64,000 bases of DNA from Nicotiana tabacum (lineage: Eukaryota; Streptophyta; Magnoliopsida; Solanales; Solanaceae), in NCBI RefSeq assembly GCF_000715075.1, contig NC_134081.1:113124289-113188288 (forward strand), read 5' to 3'. Under the pieces are notes generated by a model, which did not search any database, was not told the origin of the DNA, and worked only from the letters and a program-made list of their open reading frames with translations. Of the stretch, positions 48,275 through 60,282 are shown piece by piece; within the stretch, counting starts at the first letter, position 1, and every line of letters begins with the position of its first letter. The translations under genes and the position numbers were made by a program.

Positions 48275-48650
48275 AAAGTGCGGACCGCAGAATATCATAT
48301 GCGGCCGCATGTCGTGAAGAAATTCCAACAGAGAATGTTGTAAGATGCGGACCGCACACGAATTGTGCTGCCGCAGAATCTGGGTCAGAGCAAAAGTTTA
48401 GAGAACCTAAATCTCAAGTTTAACAAAAGTGCAGACCGCACAATTATTGTGCGGCCGCAGAAGAATAGCTACGCGGCCCCAAACATTATTGTGCGGACCA
48501 CAGGAGCAAGGGGCGGTCACAGATATTATTGTACGGACTGCATTAAGAGAGCAGTGCGGCTGCACTTCATTATTATGAGGTCGCAGATTTTCAACCTTTT
48601 CAAGCTGAAGCAAAGTGCGGACCGCACATGGAATTGTGCGGCCGCAGAAA
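48275..48650 (+). repeat. GCGGACCGCAC/TTGTGCGGCCGCAG word array, ATH 5' LTR
   Basis: About eight words built on TGCGGACCGCAC and TTGTGCGGCCGCAG. Pairs of words form hairpins such as CCGCACAAT-T-ATTGTGCGG (about 48435-48453). Many CG sites are already changed to TG or CA. Confidence 0.75.
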
Positions 48651-48688
48651 CTCCGAAAGGACATTTTTGTCCGAAAATTCCAGCTTTG

Positions 48689-48696
48689 TATAAATT
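48689..48696 (+). promoter_or_regulatory. TATA box of ATH 5' LTR
   Basis: TATAAATT, about 40 bp after the last word of the array; the 3' LTR has TATAAATA at 60841-60848 in the same context. Confidence 0.65.
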
Positions 48697-49620
48697 GAAG
48701 AGTTTCACTTTTTTAGGTCAACTTTTGACATCAGCTGCTACAGTAAACGGTTTCTTTTACTCTTTTTAGTAGTTTTTGCTATTTTGAGCTTATTGAATAT
48801 TGATTTCATCATTTTAATTATCAATATGAGTTTAATTATCATTTCTTCTCATGTTTCTTCAAGTTTAAGCATGAATAGCTAAATTTTCACTAGGGTTGTG
48901 ACTCAACCCTAGCGTGTAAATTTAATGGATGTTTTATTTATTGCTTGTTTATGGTTGAGTGTTTATTATCTAGCCCTGTTCTTGTTTTTATTTGAAGAAT
49001 TAATAGATGCAAATATTAATTCATGCCTATTTGACTTAGTCTCTACTTGAAAAAGAGAGACATAGTCTAGGAAAACTTGACTAGCAAGATATTGGGTCAA
49101 TCGAGAGATTGATAAGCCCAATTAAAGGGTTGAACCTAGAGATAGTAAAACTCGACTTGACCTTCTTATCAACTATTTTGTTCAATACCCATTTGGACTT
49201 GAGAAAGTCAAATTGGGCAAAATAACTCTCTGACCGAGAGGTATTGAGTGGGTACTTGAGTGTAGATAGCTATAATACACCCCGACCAATAAAACAAGCT
49301 TTAAAATTTACAACCCATTAGGCAAACACCTAGGTGAAGGTCATAGCCCTAGGCCTTTTACATCATTTGGAAAACAACAAAAACATTTTCATAGTTTCAT
49401 TCTTTGAATTGCAATCGTAGTTTAGTTTAGATTTTTAAACAAAACCAAATATTGCGGAAGTGCAAATTTAGATATACGAACTCACACGCTAAGATATATA
49501 CTACTAACACCCATTAATATAGCTCCCTATGCAATTCGACCCCGACTCTTGTTGGGTATTACTATTGCATCGACCGTTTTCATAACCTCAAAGAGAGGAG
49601 TGAAATTGGACGAGATCAAT

Positions 49621-49641
49621 TTTTGTCGTCGTTGCCGGGGA
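49621..49641 (+). other. Primer-binding site, ATH
   Basis: TTTTGTCGTCGTTGCCGGGG resembles the TGGCGCCGTTGCCGGGGA site known in Athila elements, complementary to the 3' end of tRNA-Asp, with some changes at its 5' side. Confidence 0.7.
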
Positions 49642-49737
49642 GCTAACAAAATGGTGTTAGCTATATAGTTAGGTGTGTGTTTGAGATATCTTTTTTTCCT
49701 TCCTTGTTACTTACGTGTGAGTGTTATAGGTGCAATC

Positions 49738-51788
49738 ATGGCAAACAACGATCTCGAAAACATAGCCGTGGGGGATGTGGATGTTCAAGATGATCAAACA
49801 GATGAGGTCCCTCTTGAACCTCAGGCCAATAGACAAGGTCGACCGCCTCAAGACAATATACCCGCTCCAGCCCCACCTCCACCATAAGCGGCTCCACATC
49901 GGGTATTGCCGAATGAAGGGTATGCAAGTCCTATGGTCCCTCCCCGTATTAGGGCGGGCAACTTCTAAATAACCAATGTGATGCTCACTTTGCTCGAGCA
50001 ACGAGGGTTCTTCACCGGTGCACCGGGTCAAAATGCATATAAATATTTGAAAGGGTTCGTAGATATGTGTTGGGGGATCAAACAAACAATTGTCTCCAAG
50101 GATGCTTTGAGGCTAAGGCTTTTTCCCTTCTCTCTATAGGGAAAAACTTTCGATTGATTGGAACATTTGCCAAATCATTCCATTCATAATTGGGATGAAC
50201 TAGCGGAGAAATTTATTTCAAAGTACTTCTCTCCCGGGTATATGGCTATTCATCGGGATGAAATTCTAGCATTCAAGCAAGATCCCAATGAATCACTGCA
50301 CGATATATGGTAAAGGTATAGAACAATGGTGAAAGAGTACCCCAACAATGATATGTCGGAGAACATGATTCAACAAACTTTCTATCGGGGGATCAATACC
50401 ACCAACCAATGTGTAGTGAACCAACTTGCCAGTGCGAACTTCATGACTACGCCCTATGCGGAGGTGTGTGATATTTTAAATGAGATGGCGGATACTTCAT
50501 CGGCGTAGCAATCTAGAGTCAATGTTCTGCAAGGTGATCCAAATGTGATTCTTCTTCATAAAGAGTTACATGACCATGGGCAAGCCATAGCCGAGTTGAC
50601 AACCACCATGACCTAATTGGCAAAGGCTCAACTTCAACAAGTACAAAACCCGAGGCAAGTCAATGCTATGAAGGGAGTCAATATGATGGTAAACAAGAGA
50701 AGAACAAGAAGTCCACAAGTGCAACAAAGAGTGGACAATCTTATGCAAGATGATAGTGGATTTGATCAAGGTGATTCTTACATTGATCAAGAGGAAGAGG
50801 TCCAATATGTGAATAACTTTCAAGGGAAAAGAAACAACTTCCAAGGCCCTAGTCAACAACAATGGAGACCTTCAAATAATCAAGGCAATTGGAATTCTAA
50901 CTACCAAGGTAATTGGAATAGTGGAAACAATCAAGGCAATTGGAGTGGAAGCAATAACCAAAGGAATTGGCAAAACAATAACAATCAAGGCAATTGGGGA
51001 GGAAACAACCAAGGAAGGTGGAACAACAACCAAGGAAATCGGGGGTCGGGTTTACAAAGGCCCCCGATGAATCAACAACCGAGCAACCCACCTCCTTATC
51101 CTTCTCATGGTCTTAGTTCCTCCAACAATGAAATGAGTCGTATTGAGAACATGTTCAATCAAATGATGGAGAAGAATGCCGATTCTGATGCCCAAATTGC
51201 TTCACATAACACGTCAATCCGAAACTTAGAAGTGCAAATGGGTCAAATCTCTCAAGCTTTAAATTATTGTCTTAAGGGGGCACTACCAAGTGATACGGTG
51301 GTGAACCCGAAGAGTGGGAACATTACGAGGCATGCCATGGCCATTATTACAAGAAGTGGAAGAGGTGGGAATGCACATACATCATATCAAAGACAACTTG
51401 TGGATGATGAGCAACTGGTAGAGGAAAAGGAGATTCTAAACAATGTTGTCCATGCAAATGAGGAAGTTCAGATTAATATTGATGACACAGTGGAAGAGAA
51501 TCAAGAGGATGTGAACCCATCTAGGGATCATGTGATTGACATATCGGAACCGGTAGAGCAAAAATCTAAGGCACCATTGCCTAAGCCACCTCCTCCCTAT
51601 CCTCAAAGGCTTGCCAAGAAAAATGGTGAGAATCAATTCAAAAAGTTAATTGATATGATGAAGAGTCTCTCGATAAATGTTCCACTAGTTGAAGCCTTGG
51701 AGCAAATGCCTAGATATGCAAAATTTATGAAGGACTTGGTGACAAAGAAGCGTTTGATGAATTTTGAAACTTCAAAGTCACATACCAA
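49738..51788 (+). pseudogene. ATH gag, broken
   Basis: ATG at 49738 starts a single frame broken by stops at 49885, 49966, 50137, 50155, 50311, 50506 and 50614. The capsid part holds FFTGAPGQNAYKYLKGF, LEHLPNHSIHNWDELAEKF and YMAIHRDEILAFKQ, typical of Athila-type gag (Retrotrans_gag). The stop at 50155 stands where a tryptophan is usual. Codons from about 50870 to 51060 encode an asparagine/glutamine-rich stretch with many NNQGNW-type repeats. The open C-terminal part runs 50617-51915; the protease reading frame begins near 51780 after a shift. Gag would assemble the particle. Confidence 0.85.
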
Positions 51789-52241
51789 GTGGGTGAAATT
51801 GTGCATTCGATGGCCCCTAAGTTGGAAGATCCCGGTGCTTTCACAATCCCTTGTACCATTGGAAGTGCCAAGTTTGCAAAAGCTCTTTGTGATCTTGGGG
51901 CGAGTATCAATTTGATGCCCTATTTGTTTTTTAAGACATTGGGAATTGGACAACCAAGACCCACATCTATGAGATTACAAATGGCCGATCGTACAATGAA
52001 GAGATCGTTGGGGGTGATTGAGGATGTATTGGTTAGAGATGACAAGTTCATTCTCCCGGCGGATTTTGTTATTCTTGATTGGGAAGTGGACTATGAGGTC
52101 CCGATTATTCTTGGTAGACCTTTCCTTGCTACGGGGAAGGATCTTGTTGATGTGGAAGCCGGTAACCTCACTTTTCGGGTGGGTGATGAAAAGGTAGTGT
52201 TCCACGTGTACAAATCTATGAGGCAATCGAATAGCAATTAA
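51789..52241 (+). pseudogene. ATH aspartic protease
   Basis: The frame is open for 150 codons. It contains [23 protein letters not shown] with the D-L-G-A-S active site (aspartate at 51891-51893) and later [14 protein letters not shown], the usual Athila protease signature. The domain itself looks intact, but it is in a different frame from gag, and a TAA at 52239 separates it from RT in the same frame. As it would be made only as part of a gag-pol polyprotein, it is not expected to be produced. Confidence 0.83.
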
Positions 52242-54189
52242 GTGTGTTTGTTCGTGGACTTGGTGACCGATGTGATTATTGATGATACAAGTGCCACGAT
52301 TAATGTGGGTGACATGTTGGAGGCCGTCTTGCTCAATTTTGATGATGACGAGATGGATGGCTTCACGGAATGTGTTAATTCTTTGCAAGGAATGGGGTCG
52401 TACAACTATGCACCCCGAAAGCTTTCCTTGGATCTTGAGAATAGGAAAACTACTCCTACAAAGCCTTCAATTGAAGAGCCTCCTATCTTAGAGTTGAAGC
52501 GATTACCTCCACATATCAGGTATGAATTCCTTGGCCCTTGTTCTACTTTACCAGTTATTCTTTGCTCTTGTTTGACTAACGTGCAGGTTGAATCTACATT
52601 GGCGGTGCTCCACAAGAGGAAGAAAGCTATTGGGTGGACTTTGGCGGATATTCGGGGAATAAGCCCCGCATTTTACATCCACAAGATTAACTTGGAGGAC
52701 GATGCCAAGCCATCCATTGAACATCAAAGGAGACTCAATGAAGCCATGCAAGACGTGGTCAAAAGGAGATTATCATATAGTTGGATGTCGGGGTGGTCTA
52801 CCCTATTTCCGACAGTTCGTGGACTTCTCCAGTGCAATATGTCCCGAAGAAGGGAGGCATAGCTGTGTTCACCAATGATAAGAACGAGTTTCTTCCAACA
52901 AGAACGGTAACCGGGTGGAGAGTGTGTATGGACTATCGGAAGCTAAACAAAGTCACAAAGAAAGACCATTTCCCACTACCCTTTCTAGACCAAATGCATG
53001 ATAGGTTGGCTGGCCGGGCGTTCTATTGCTTTCTAGATCGATATTCGGGCTACGATCAAATCCTTATTGCACCGGAAGATCAAGAGAAAACATCTTTTAC
53101 TTGTCCCTATGGCAATTGTTCTTTCAAGCGGAAGCCATTTGGCTTGTGCAATGCACCGGTCACTTTTCAATGGTGTATGATGGCGATCTTTACGAATATG
53201 GTAGAGGACTACCTTGAAGTATTCATGGATGACTTTTCGGTAGTCAGCGATTCCTTTTCTTGGCAAATTTGGATAAAGTATTGGCAAGGTGTGAAGAAAC
53301 GAACTTGGTATTGAATTGGGAGAAATGGCATTTCATGGTCGAGGAGGGCATTTCCCTTGGCCACAAAATTTCAAAGAAGGGCATTGAGGTCGACAAGGCA
53401 AAAATAGAGGTGATTTCTAAACTTACACCTCCAACATCCGTTAAATGAGTGAGAATTTCCTTGGGACACGCGGGGTTCTACCGGCGCTTCATAAAGGATT
53501 TTTCCAAAGTGGTGAACCCCTTGTGCAAGATTTTGGAGAAAGATGCTAAATTTCACTTCAATGATGATTGCATGAGAACCTTTGAATTGCTAAAGTTCAA
53601 GTTGACAACAACTCCTATCATCACCGTTCCTAATTAGAATATTCCTTTTGAGCTCATGTGCTATGTTAGTGATGTAGCGGTTGGAGCAATTTTGGGGAAA
53701 TATATGAACAAGATTTTTCATCTGGTCTACTATGCTAGTAAGTCCATGAATGATGCCCAAGTAAATTACACCATTACCGATAAAGAGCTCCTTGCCGTTG
53801 TGTTTGCTATTGAGAAGTTCCGCCCATATTTGATGGGTGCAAAGGTTATTGTTCATACAGATCATGTGTCACTTCGCTATCTTATGAGCAAGAAAGATTC
53901 AAAAGCTCAGTTGATGAGATGGGTGCTATTGTTGCAAGAGTTTGATATTGACATCCAAGATCGAAAAGGGAGTAAAAATCAAATGGCGGACCACTTGTCT
54001 CATTTGGAGGAGGAGGGGAGGCCACATGATGGCCTTGAAATCAATGACTCTTTCCATGATGAGCAACTCTTGTCTATTTCAATGAACGATGTGCCATGGT
54101 TCGCCGATCTAGCAAACTTCCTTGTGTGTGGAATCGTCCCGAATGAGTTCTCTTCAATTCAAAGAAAGAAGCTTAAACGGGATTGTTAA
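52242..54189 (+). pseudogene. ATH reverse transcriptase and RNase H, broken
   Basis: Three frame segments: 52242 to about 52770, then 52781-53314, then 53260-54189. RT motifs in order are WTLADIRGISP, WRVCMDYRKLNK, FLDRYSGYDQI, FGLCNAPVTFQ and VFMDDFSVVSD (catalytic FMDD at 53222-53233). A short deletion near 53250 shifts the frame. The connection domain has LGHAGFYRRFIKDFSK; stops occur at 53446 and 53635. RNase H follows, with [26 protein letters not shown] and [13 protein letters not shown]. The enzyme would make and process cDNA; this copy is not functional. Confidence 0.87.
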
Positions 54190-54267
54190 GACTATTATTG
54201 GGACGAGCCTTACCTATTCCGGATTTTCACGGATGGGGTAATTAGAAGATGTGTACCAGATGAGAGA

Positions 54268-55373
54268 AAAATGTTATTCTTGAGGCTTGCCATTCTTCGC
54301 CTTATGGTGGTCACCATGGCGGAGCGAGAACGGCGGTTAAAGTGCTAAGTTGTGGTTTCTATTGGCCCACTCTTTACAAAGATGCAAGTAATATGGTGAA
54401 AAGATGTGATGAATGCCAACGGGCCAGTGGAATCTCGAAGAAGAATGAAATGCCTCTCACTACCATGTTGGAGATTGATATCTTTGACGTGTGGGGTATT
54501 GACTTTATGGGTCCTTTTGTGAGTTCTTGTGGAAACACCTACATCTTAGTCGCGGCTGATTATGTGTCTAAATGGGTTGAGGCTGTTGCTCTACCTAACA
54601 ATGAAGCGAGAAGTGTGGTGAAATTTTTGAAGAAGAATATTTTCACAAGATTTGGCATGCCGAGCGTTATCATAAGCGATGGGGGGTCACATTTTTGTAA
54701 CAAGGCTTTTGACACCTTTCTTAGAAAGTATGGTGTCACTCATAAAGTTACGACTCCCTATCATCCTCAAGCTAGCGGTCAAGTGGAAGTCTCTAACCGA
54801 GAGATAAAGAGTATCTTGTCCAAAACAGTGAATGTTAACCATATGGATTGGTCAAAGAAGCTTGATGATTCACTGTGGGCTTATCAGACTTCTTTCAAAA
54901 CTCCTATCGGGATGTCTCCATACCGGTTGGTGTTTGGAAAAGCTTGTCATCTTTCGGCGGAACTTGAGCACAAGGCCATGGGGGCTTTAAAGAAGTTGAA
55001 TCTTGATTGGGATGCATCTGCTAACTTGCGGGTTGCACATTTGAATGAATTGGATGAGTTCTGGTACCATGCATATGCAAGTTCGTCCTTGTACAAAGAG
55101 ATAATGAAGTACATTCATGACAAATACATCTGAAACAAGGAGTTTAAGGTAGGCGATCTTATTTTGTTGTTCAACTCACGATTGAAGATGTTTCCTAAAA
55201 AGCTAAAATCCAAATGGAGTGGTCCCTATGAAATTGTGGGTGTGACACCTTTTGGTGCATTAGACTTGAAGAATAAAAATGATGAGGTATTCTGAGTCAA
55301 TGGTCACCGGGTGAAGCATTATTTAGGACAAGCTGATGATGGCCACGTGGTAGCACTTATTCATTTGAAGTGA
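54268..55373 (+). pseudogene. ATH integrase, broken
   Basis: The zinc-binding part reads [15 protein letters not shown] and then CDECQRASG. The catalytic core has [19 protein letters not shown] and [13 protein letters not shown], giving the D-D-E triad, all in one open frame (54342-55133). Two in-frame TGA codons follow, at 55131 and 55293, interrupting the C-terminal region with FKVGDLILLFNSRLK and GHRVKHYL. The frame ends at TGA 55371. Integrase inserts element cDNA in the genome. Its core residues survive, but the protein cannot be made full length. Confidence 0.87.
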
Positions 55374-55561
55374 TGGTAATCTGCGTCGTGTCGCGACATT
55401 AAATCGGGCGCTTCTTGGGAGGCAACCCATGATTTCATTTTTTTTTCTTTTCTTATTTTGTAGATAGGTGTTATTTTGTGCTAATTGGATTTGAAGTGTG
55501 TTGCAGAAATGAGTGTGCTTTACAGGAACTGTGCTCAGAAAAATTGGCTAAGCATGGAGAA

Positions 55562-55851
55562 AGTGCGGACTGCACAATTCTAAATGCTACAGCAGAAGGC
55601 AACTGCAGCCGCACAAATTGAGATAGGAAATTACAAACTCTCTGAAGTTTGGTCTGTCAGAGAATTGGTCATTTGCGGCCGCACATTGAATTATGCGGTT
55701 TGCAGCCAAAATCTGCGGTCGTACCACAAATTGTGCGGACCACAGATCAATAAGGCTATTGAGCCTTCAGGTAATAGAGTTCGGACCACAGAAGGAATTT
55801 TGCATCCGCACTTCTCCTTTCATTCCCCAAGTCTGCGTCTGAGTATAAATA
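55562..55851 (+). promoter_or_regulatory. Internal word array and TATA box ahead of ATH third ORF
   Basis: Between pol and the third ORF, words like those of the ATH LTR reappear (TGCGGCCGCACATTG, TTGTGCGGACCACAG, about seven in all at 55562-55815), and TATAAATA stands at 55844-55851. A CT-rich leader follows (TTTTTCCCTCTCTAAG). This repeats the LTR promoter layout inside the element. Confidence 0.45.
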
Positions 55852-56229
55852 GTAAGCTTGGGCTACTATACAAGTTTTTCCCTCTCTAAGTACTCTAAAT
55901 TCTAAAACTTGAAAATCATCTGTTCAATCATCTGCCACACTCCATACACATTTGTGATCACTTAGTTGCACTCCTTCATATCTAGTATATTTAATTTCTC
56001 ATAGAAATTTTCACTTTTTAGTTAAATTTATAAATTGTTAGATAACTTTAGGCCATTTGTCAAAAGATTTCAATTTTACTATCATGTGGGGGTTAATCTG
56101 TAATGGGTCAACTACTAATTGCTTTATGGGGACTATGTAAATTCATTTGCATGCTTAATTATTAATACCATATTGAAACTGTGCAAAAAACTTGAAAATC
56201 GTAGAAGTCTGATCATTTTGATTTCTGAA

Positions 56230-56400
56230 ATCTGCGGCCGCACAAGAAATTGTGCGGTCTGCAGAAGTTGTAATCTAGGGTCTTTGGTAAATAAAATTTT
56301 GCAGCCACACTTGAAATTGTGCGGACCGCACTTCCAAATTATGCGGTCCTCACAACCCAGTCTTCCACCGCACTTGCAATTATGCGGACCGCACTTCCCC
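56230..56400 (+). repeat. Second internal GCGG word array, ATH
   Basis: Further words (TGCGGCCGCACAAG, TTGTGCGGACCGCAC, TTATGCGGACCGCAC) between the internal TATA and the third ORF. If the acceptor at 56473-56482 is used, the array lies in a 5' intron. Confidence 0.6.
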
Positions 56401-56485
56401 ACCCTGCACTTATGTTCTGTAATGTGATATAATATCTGTGTTCAACTGAATTACAACTAATTTCTGTTGTTGCTTGTTACAGAAA

Positions 56486-58099
56486 ATGGTCAGATCTCGA
56501 GGTTATGGTAACACTTCAAAGGGGAGGGGTGAGCCTTCTAGAGGCAGAGGGAAAAGAAATTTGCCCCTCACCCTCCAAAGGGTAATCGACAAGAAAGCTA
56601 CAATAGGCTGAGGACGACAACCTTAGCCCTCCGAATCTAGTTCATATGCCTCATCTCGAGAAGCATATAAGGGCGACTCAGTGCAAGAGCAGCCTGCTGT
56701 TCAATCATAACCACAACAGCCACAGGGAAGGTACCAACTTAGAGACGAACCTTCCTCCTCACATAGCACTTTTGAGGGTTCAGAGAGTGAAAGTGAGGCT
56801 TCATAACCCTCTGCTACACCTGTCCTTGAGACACCAGCAGGTGCTATTGTTGATATTCCAGACGATGGTCGAGGGGGTGATACTACAGTTGCCGGCCTTG
56901 AGAGGTCGAAGAAGAAAGAGGTCTGGGAGGACTGTTTTGTGAGCCTAGATACCTTCACCAGCTTTCGTGAGTGGTGGTCGGTGAGATCGCTCACTCTAGA
57001 GCGATAATTCTAACTCAAAGATCTTGACAAGTATAATCCAGAAGTGTTGAGGCAGTTCTGAGAGAGAAAAGGGTGGATGTGGTTCACCCAGTCAGTTTTG
57101 GATGCCAAAGAGTATTTGGTTCGGGATTTCTATGCCAATGTGGCACATATCAAGAAAGGGACCAAAGTTACAAAAGTGAGAAATCTGAAGGTGCGGTTCG
57201 ACCAGCTCACACTGAACTCCTACTTGGGGTTTGAGGATGTGGAGCTAGTGCATTACTTGGAGATACTGGAAATGGGTGATGCAGCTCGCCCTTGGCTAGC
57301 CGTACTTCTTGCAGCCTCGAGGCCACCACCACCATGGATCACTGCCGGGGTTCCTATTCAGTAGAACACCATAAATTTCGAGGCGAAGGGATGGCAAACC
57401 TTCGTATGCAATAGACTAGACTCGTGCCAGAACGAGACAAACTTACCTATTCCACAAGCAGTTCTAGTCGCCTCTATTATGGCCTGGTACCCGATCAATG
57501 TAGGCGTCGTGATGTCGGCCAACATGTCAGTGGTCGCCAGGCAGGCTGATACTTCCTACCCGTATCCCAACACCACCACTGAGTACCTTACGGATGCACA
57601 GGTAGAGTCCAGAGACTATGACACGAAGGTTCGGGAAAAGAAGCCCTTCTCTTGGTATTCTTTGATGGATGCATACAACCCCAAGAGAAGGGGTCAGCCG
57701 ACTACCATCGTAGGACAGTCTGATAAGCCATCGGTGGTGGGTACAGAGACTTCTACTAGTGCAGCTGTCATGCCTCCACCTTCACCCTCAGTACCTCCCA
57801 CCTCGGCTTTGAAACCAGTACCGATGCCATCTGCTCCACTCTCTGCGCTGCGAGTCTCCCATACACTGGAGAGCCTCAACAACTGGATGCAGATAACTAC
57901 TGCAAAGCTGACTGACATATCCGGTCAGGTTGCAGCACAGTCATCTTCTTCGGCACCCCAGATTCCTCCCACAGTCGAAGAAATGTTGAAGAATATCCAG
58001 GACAACCAGAACACTATCATGGCTACTCTGATACAACATGGGTCCATGATTGAAGAATTGGGCAGAGAAGTAAAGAAGATGCGGAAGTCACAGGCTTAG
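56486..58099 (+). pseudogene. ATH third ORF (env-position, plant transposon protein), broken
   Basis: ATG 56486 follows a good splice acceptor (TTGTTACAG, ending 56482). One frame of 538 codons runs to 58099 with about eight internal stops. The N-terminus is R/G- and S/E-rich. The middle holds ERKGWMWFTQSVLDAKEYLVRDFYANVAHIKKG-type sequence (57060-57165) and later SIMAWYPINVGVVMSANM, which resembles the 'putative plant transposon protein' domain (recalled as Pfam Transposase_32). A proline/serine-rich segment and a helical, coiled-coil-like C-terminus follow (VEEMLKNIQDNQNTIMATL). It occupies the env-like position of Athila elements, but I see no clear signal peptide or transmembrane segment. 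Role unknown. Confidence 0.7.
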
Positions 58100-58383
58100 A
58101 AGAAATCAGTGGATAAGCTCTGGTGACAGTCACCAAGATTGTAGCAGCCGGAGACATTCCATTCGACATGTTGATAGACCCGCACCACCCATGCCCAGTT
58201 CCTACAGAGCCCACTACAGCAATTGGCCAGTCTAAGAAGCCAGACCTTGCTGCTGACACTGCTGAGGCAGTCCATCAGATGTTCACCAACCCAGCTACTC
58301 CCGGATTTAGGGATGATGAGATCCAATTGGAGACTCAGGTTGGTGCCACTGCTGGGGACATGGAGATGGCCACAGAGCCATAG
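58100..58383 (+). pseudogene. Frameshifted tail of ATH third ORF
   Basis: Frame +1 stays open from about 58120 to the TAG/TGA region at 58383 with an acidic, proline-containing sequence that could be the lost C-terminus. No domain is recognised. Confidence 0.45.
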
Positions 58384-60282
58384 GGAGTTTTCTTCACTCT
58401 CACCCTTCTTATACTCCTATTTTGTTAAGCATTGGGGACAATGCTTATTTTTATTCAGGGGGTTGAGTTTCTTTGACATATTGATGATTTTGATTCTGTA
58501 TTTTGATAGCTATGACACATTTGGCCTGTAATTAACTTATTACTATTTTCTTCTTCTTTATCATTATGTATATATTCTCTTTATTCCCTCATTATGTATA
58601 TTCATTTAGCTTTGAATAGTTTTTGTTTTATAGCTTCTTTATCTTTTTGTTTGTCTTTATTTTGACTTAGTAGCTTCTTTTGGGATTTGATTTTTGAATT
58701 ATTAGCTTATTTTTGCTTTAATAGCTTCATTTTATGATTTAGTGGATAATAAGCCTTTGGTTTTCTTAATGCCACGTTCTTTCCAAAGGTGTTTTGTATG
58801 AACCGGGTGACTCTTCCCAACGATGGATGGCATGACAACCTTCTTTAGGGATTGAATCTATTTTTGGTGTTTAGGTAAGAATAGTAGTAATAATGAATAA
58901 AAAGACCTAATTGAGTCACGCTCAAAGAGTCAAACATGCTTCACTTGGTACCAACACACTTAACAACATGCCTATGGTTAAAAACAAGGTTTTTTGGAAA
59001 GAAATATCTCTAGTTAGTGACCTTTTGACTCTTGTGTTGACTTAGGCAATCATCGAGTGATTTAGTCGAACCATAGTGATTTTCAATCATGAATATGGTC
59101 ATTGTGGGCGCTCGACTCTATCCTCTTTAACATTCCAGCAGCATGAGAGGTGAGATGTTGTTGTTTCAAGTCCAAGTACCCGTGCGAATGGTCTAGAACT
59201 TGTCCCGAATGTGTTTCTAGGCAAACTTTTAAGTTTTGCTTAGCTTGAAAAGTGATTGTACGCTCTCCTTGACCTGCTTGAAATTTTTTATTGACCGCCA
59301 ATGTTTTTATCCCTAGTCAACCCATTTGAGCCTAAAACCTTTTTCATTTGATAACCATGTTACAAGTCTTTACCCGTTTTTTCATGACCCTCTCTTGGCA
59401 CCCGAGCTTTCCTTAACACTCTTGTAAAAAAATTGGCTAAAAATGTAAGTTTAGGAGAGAGAAGAGGAGTTTGAAAAAGGTATCAAGGCACAAAATAGAA
59501 AAGAAATGAAGAGAAGGAAAGGCAAGAAAAAGAAAGAGCAAGAAAAAGAAAAATGCAAAAAGAAAGTGAATAAGTTGAAAAGTTGAAGGGATTCAGAGAA
59601 AAGTAACGATGCAAAGCATGAAAAAAGCAAAGAAGGAGAAAATGAATATCATGACCAAGAAAGAGTGATGTTAAGTCTTTCTAGTTCCCCTAAGGAAAAG
59701 AAAATGCCTCAAAGAGTTGGCAAGACATGAGCCAATAAAAGAAAATGGAGTGCTTAAGGAAACATGAACTCATTCTATCACAGCATATCCAACCTTAGTC
59801 CAAAAGCCTTCATTGCATTCCGAAAAATGCCCTATGTAATTTCAAGCCGAGTAAGCTTACGTGAGTGGTGATTTACATGAGGGAAAAGCCTATGGTACTT
59901 AAAGCCGTACTTACGACATTCTTTTGAGAGAGGTGAGTGAATCTTTCGCAAATCTTTGGATTGCATGCTAAATTCTTAAGTGAGATAGGCAAACGGAGAG
60001 TAGAGGAGGAGGATTTTGGGATCCACAATGACCTACATGAAAGAGAGAGCTTCCTTGATGAATAAAGTCAACTCTTGATGCTTAAGTGTCACACTAGAAC
60101 TAGTTGTGCTTAAAAGTTTAACTTGTTGCGTTGTTGATAATTCATAAGTGGTGTGGGTAATTGTTGGTCCCAAGTGATGTATGATTGATTGACCTTTGAT
60201 TAGATGGAATGGCTCTTAACTTGTGGAGGTGGGAATTACTTTATTTGCTTGAGGACAAGCAAAAGCTTAAGTTTTGGGGAGT
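58384..60282 (+). other. ATH 3' untranslated region and polypurine tract
   Basis: No gene seen. It opens with a GGGGACAATG phrase and GGGGGTTGAG, typical after Athila ORFs, has a purine-rich stretch at about 59450-59600, and ends with TTTTGGGGAG (60271-60280), the likely polypurine tract, next to the 3' LTR. Confidence 0.65.

Larger units (their letters stand above)
48083..49618 (+). repeat. ATH 5' LTR
   Basis: From AATAAGTGGGGATTTTGAC to GACGAGATCA. It contains the GCGG word array (48275-48650) followed at once by TATAAATT (48689-48696). It is 1536 bp against 1484 for the 3' copy. Confidence 0.88.

Noticed and set aside
56486..58099. Calling the Athila third ORF an envelope gene
   Set aside because: I see no signal peptide, fusion peptide or transmembrane anchor; the motifs fit a plant transposon-protein domain better. 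Only its position is env-like.
59440..59720. Purine-rich tract as a coding region rich in lysine and glutamate
   Set aside because: No frame stays open for a useful length and it lies in the 3' untranslated part of the Athila element.
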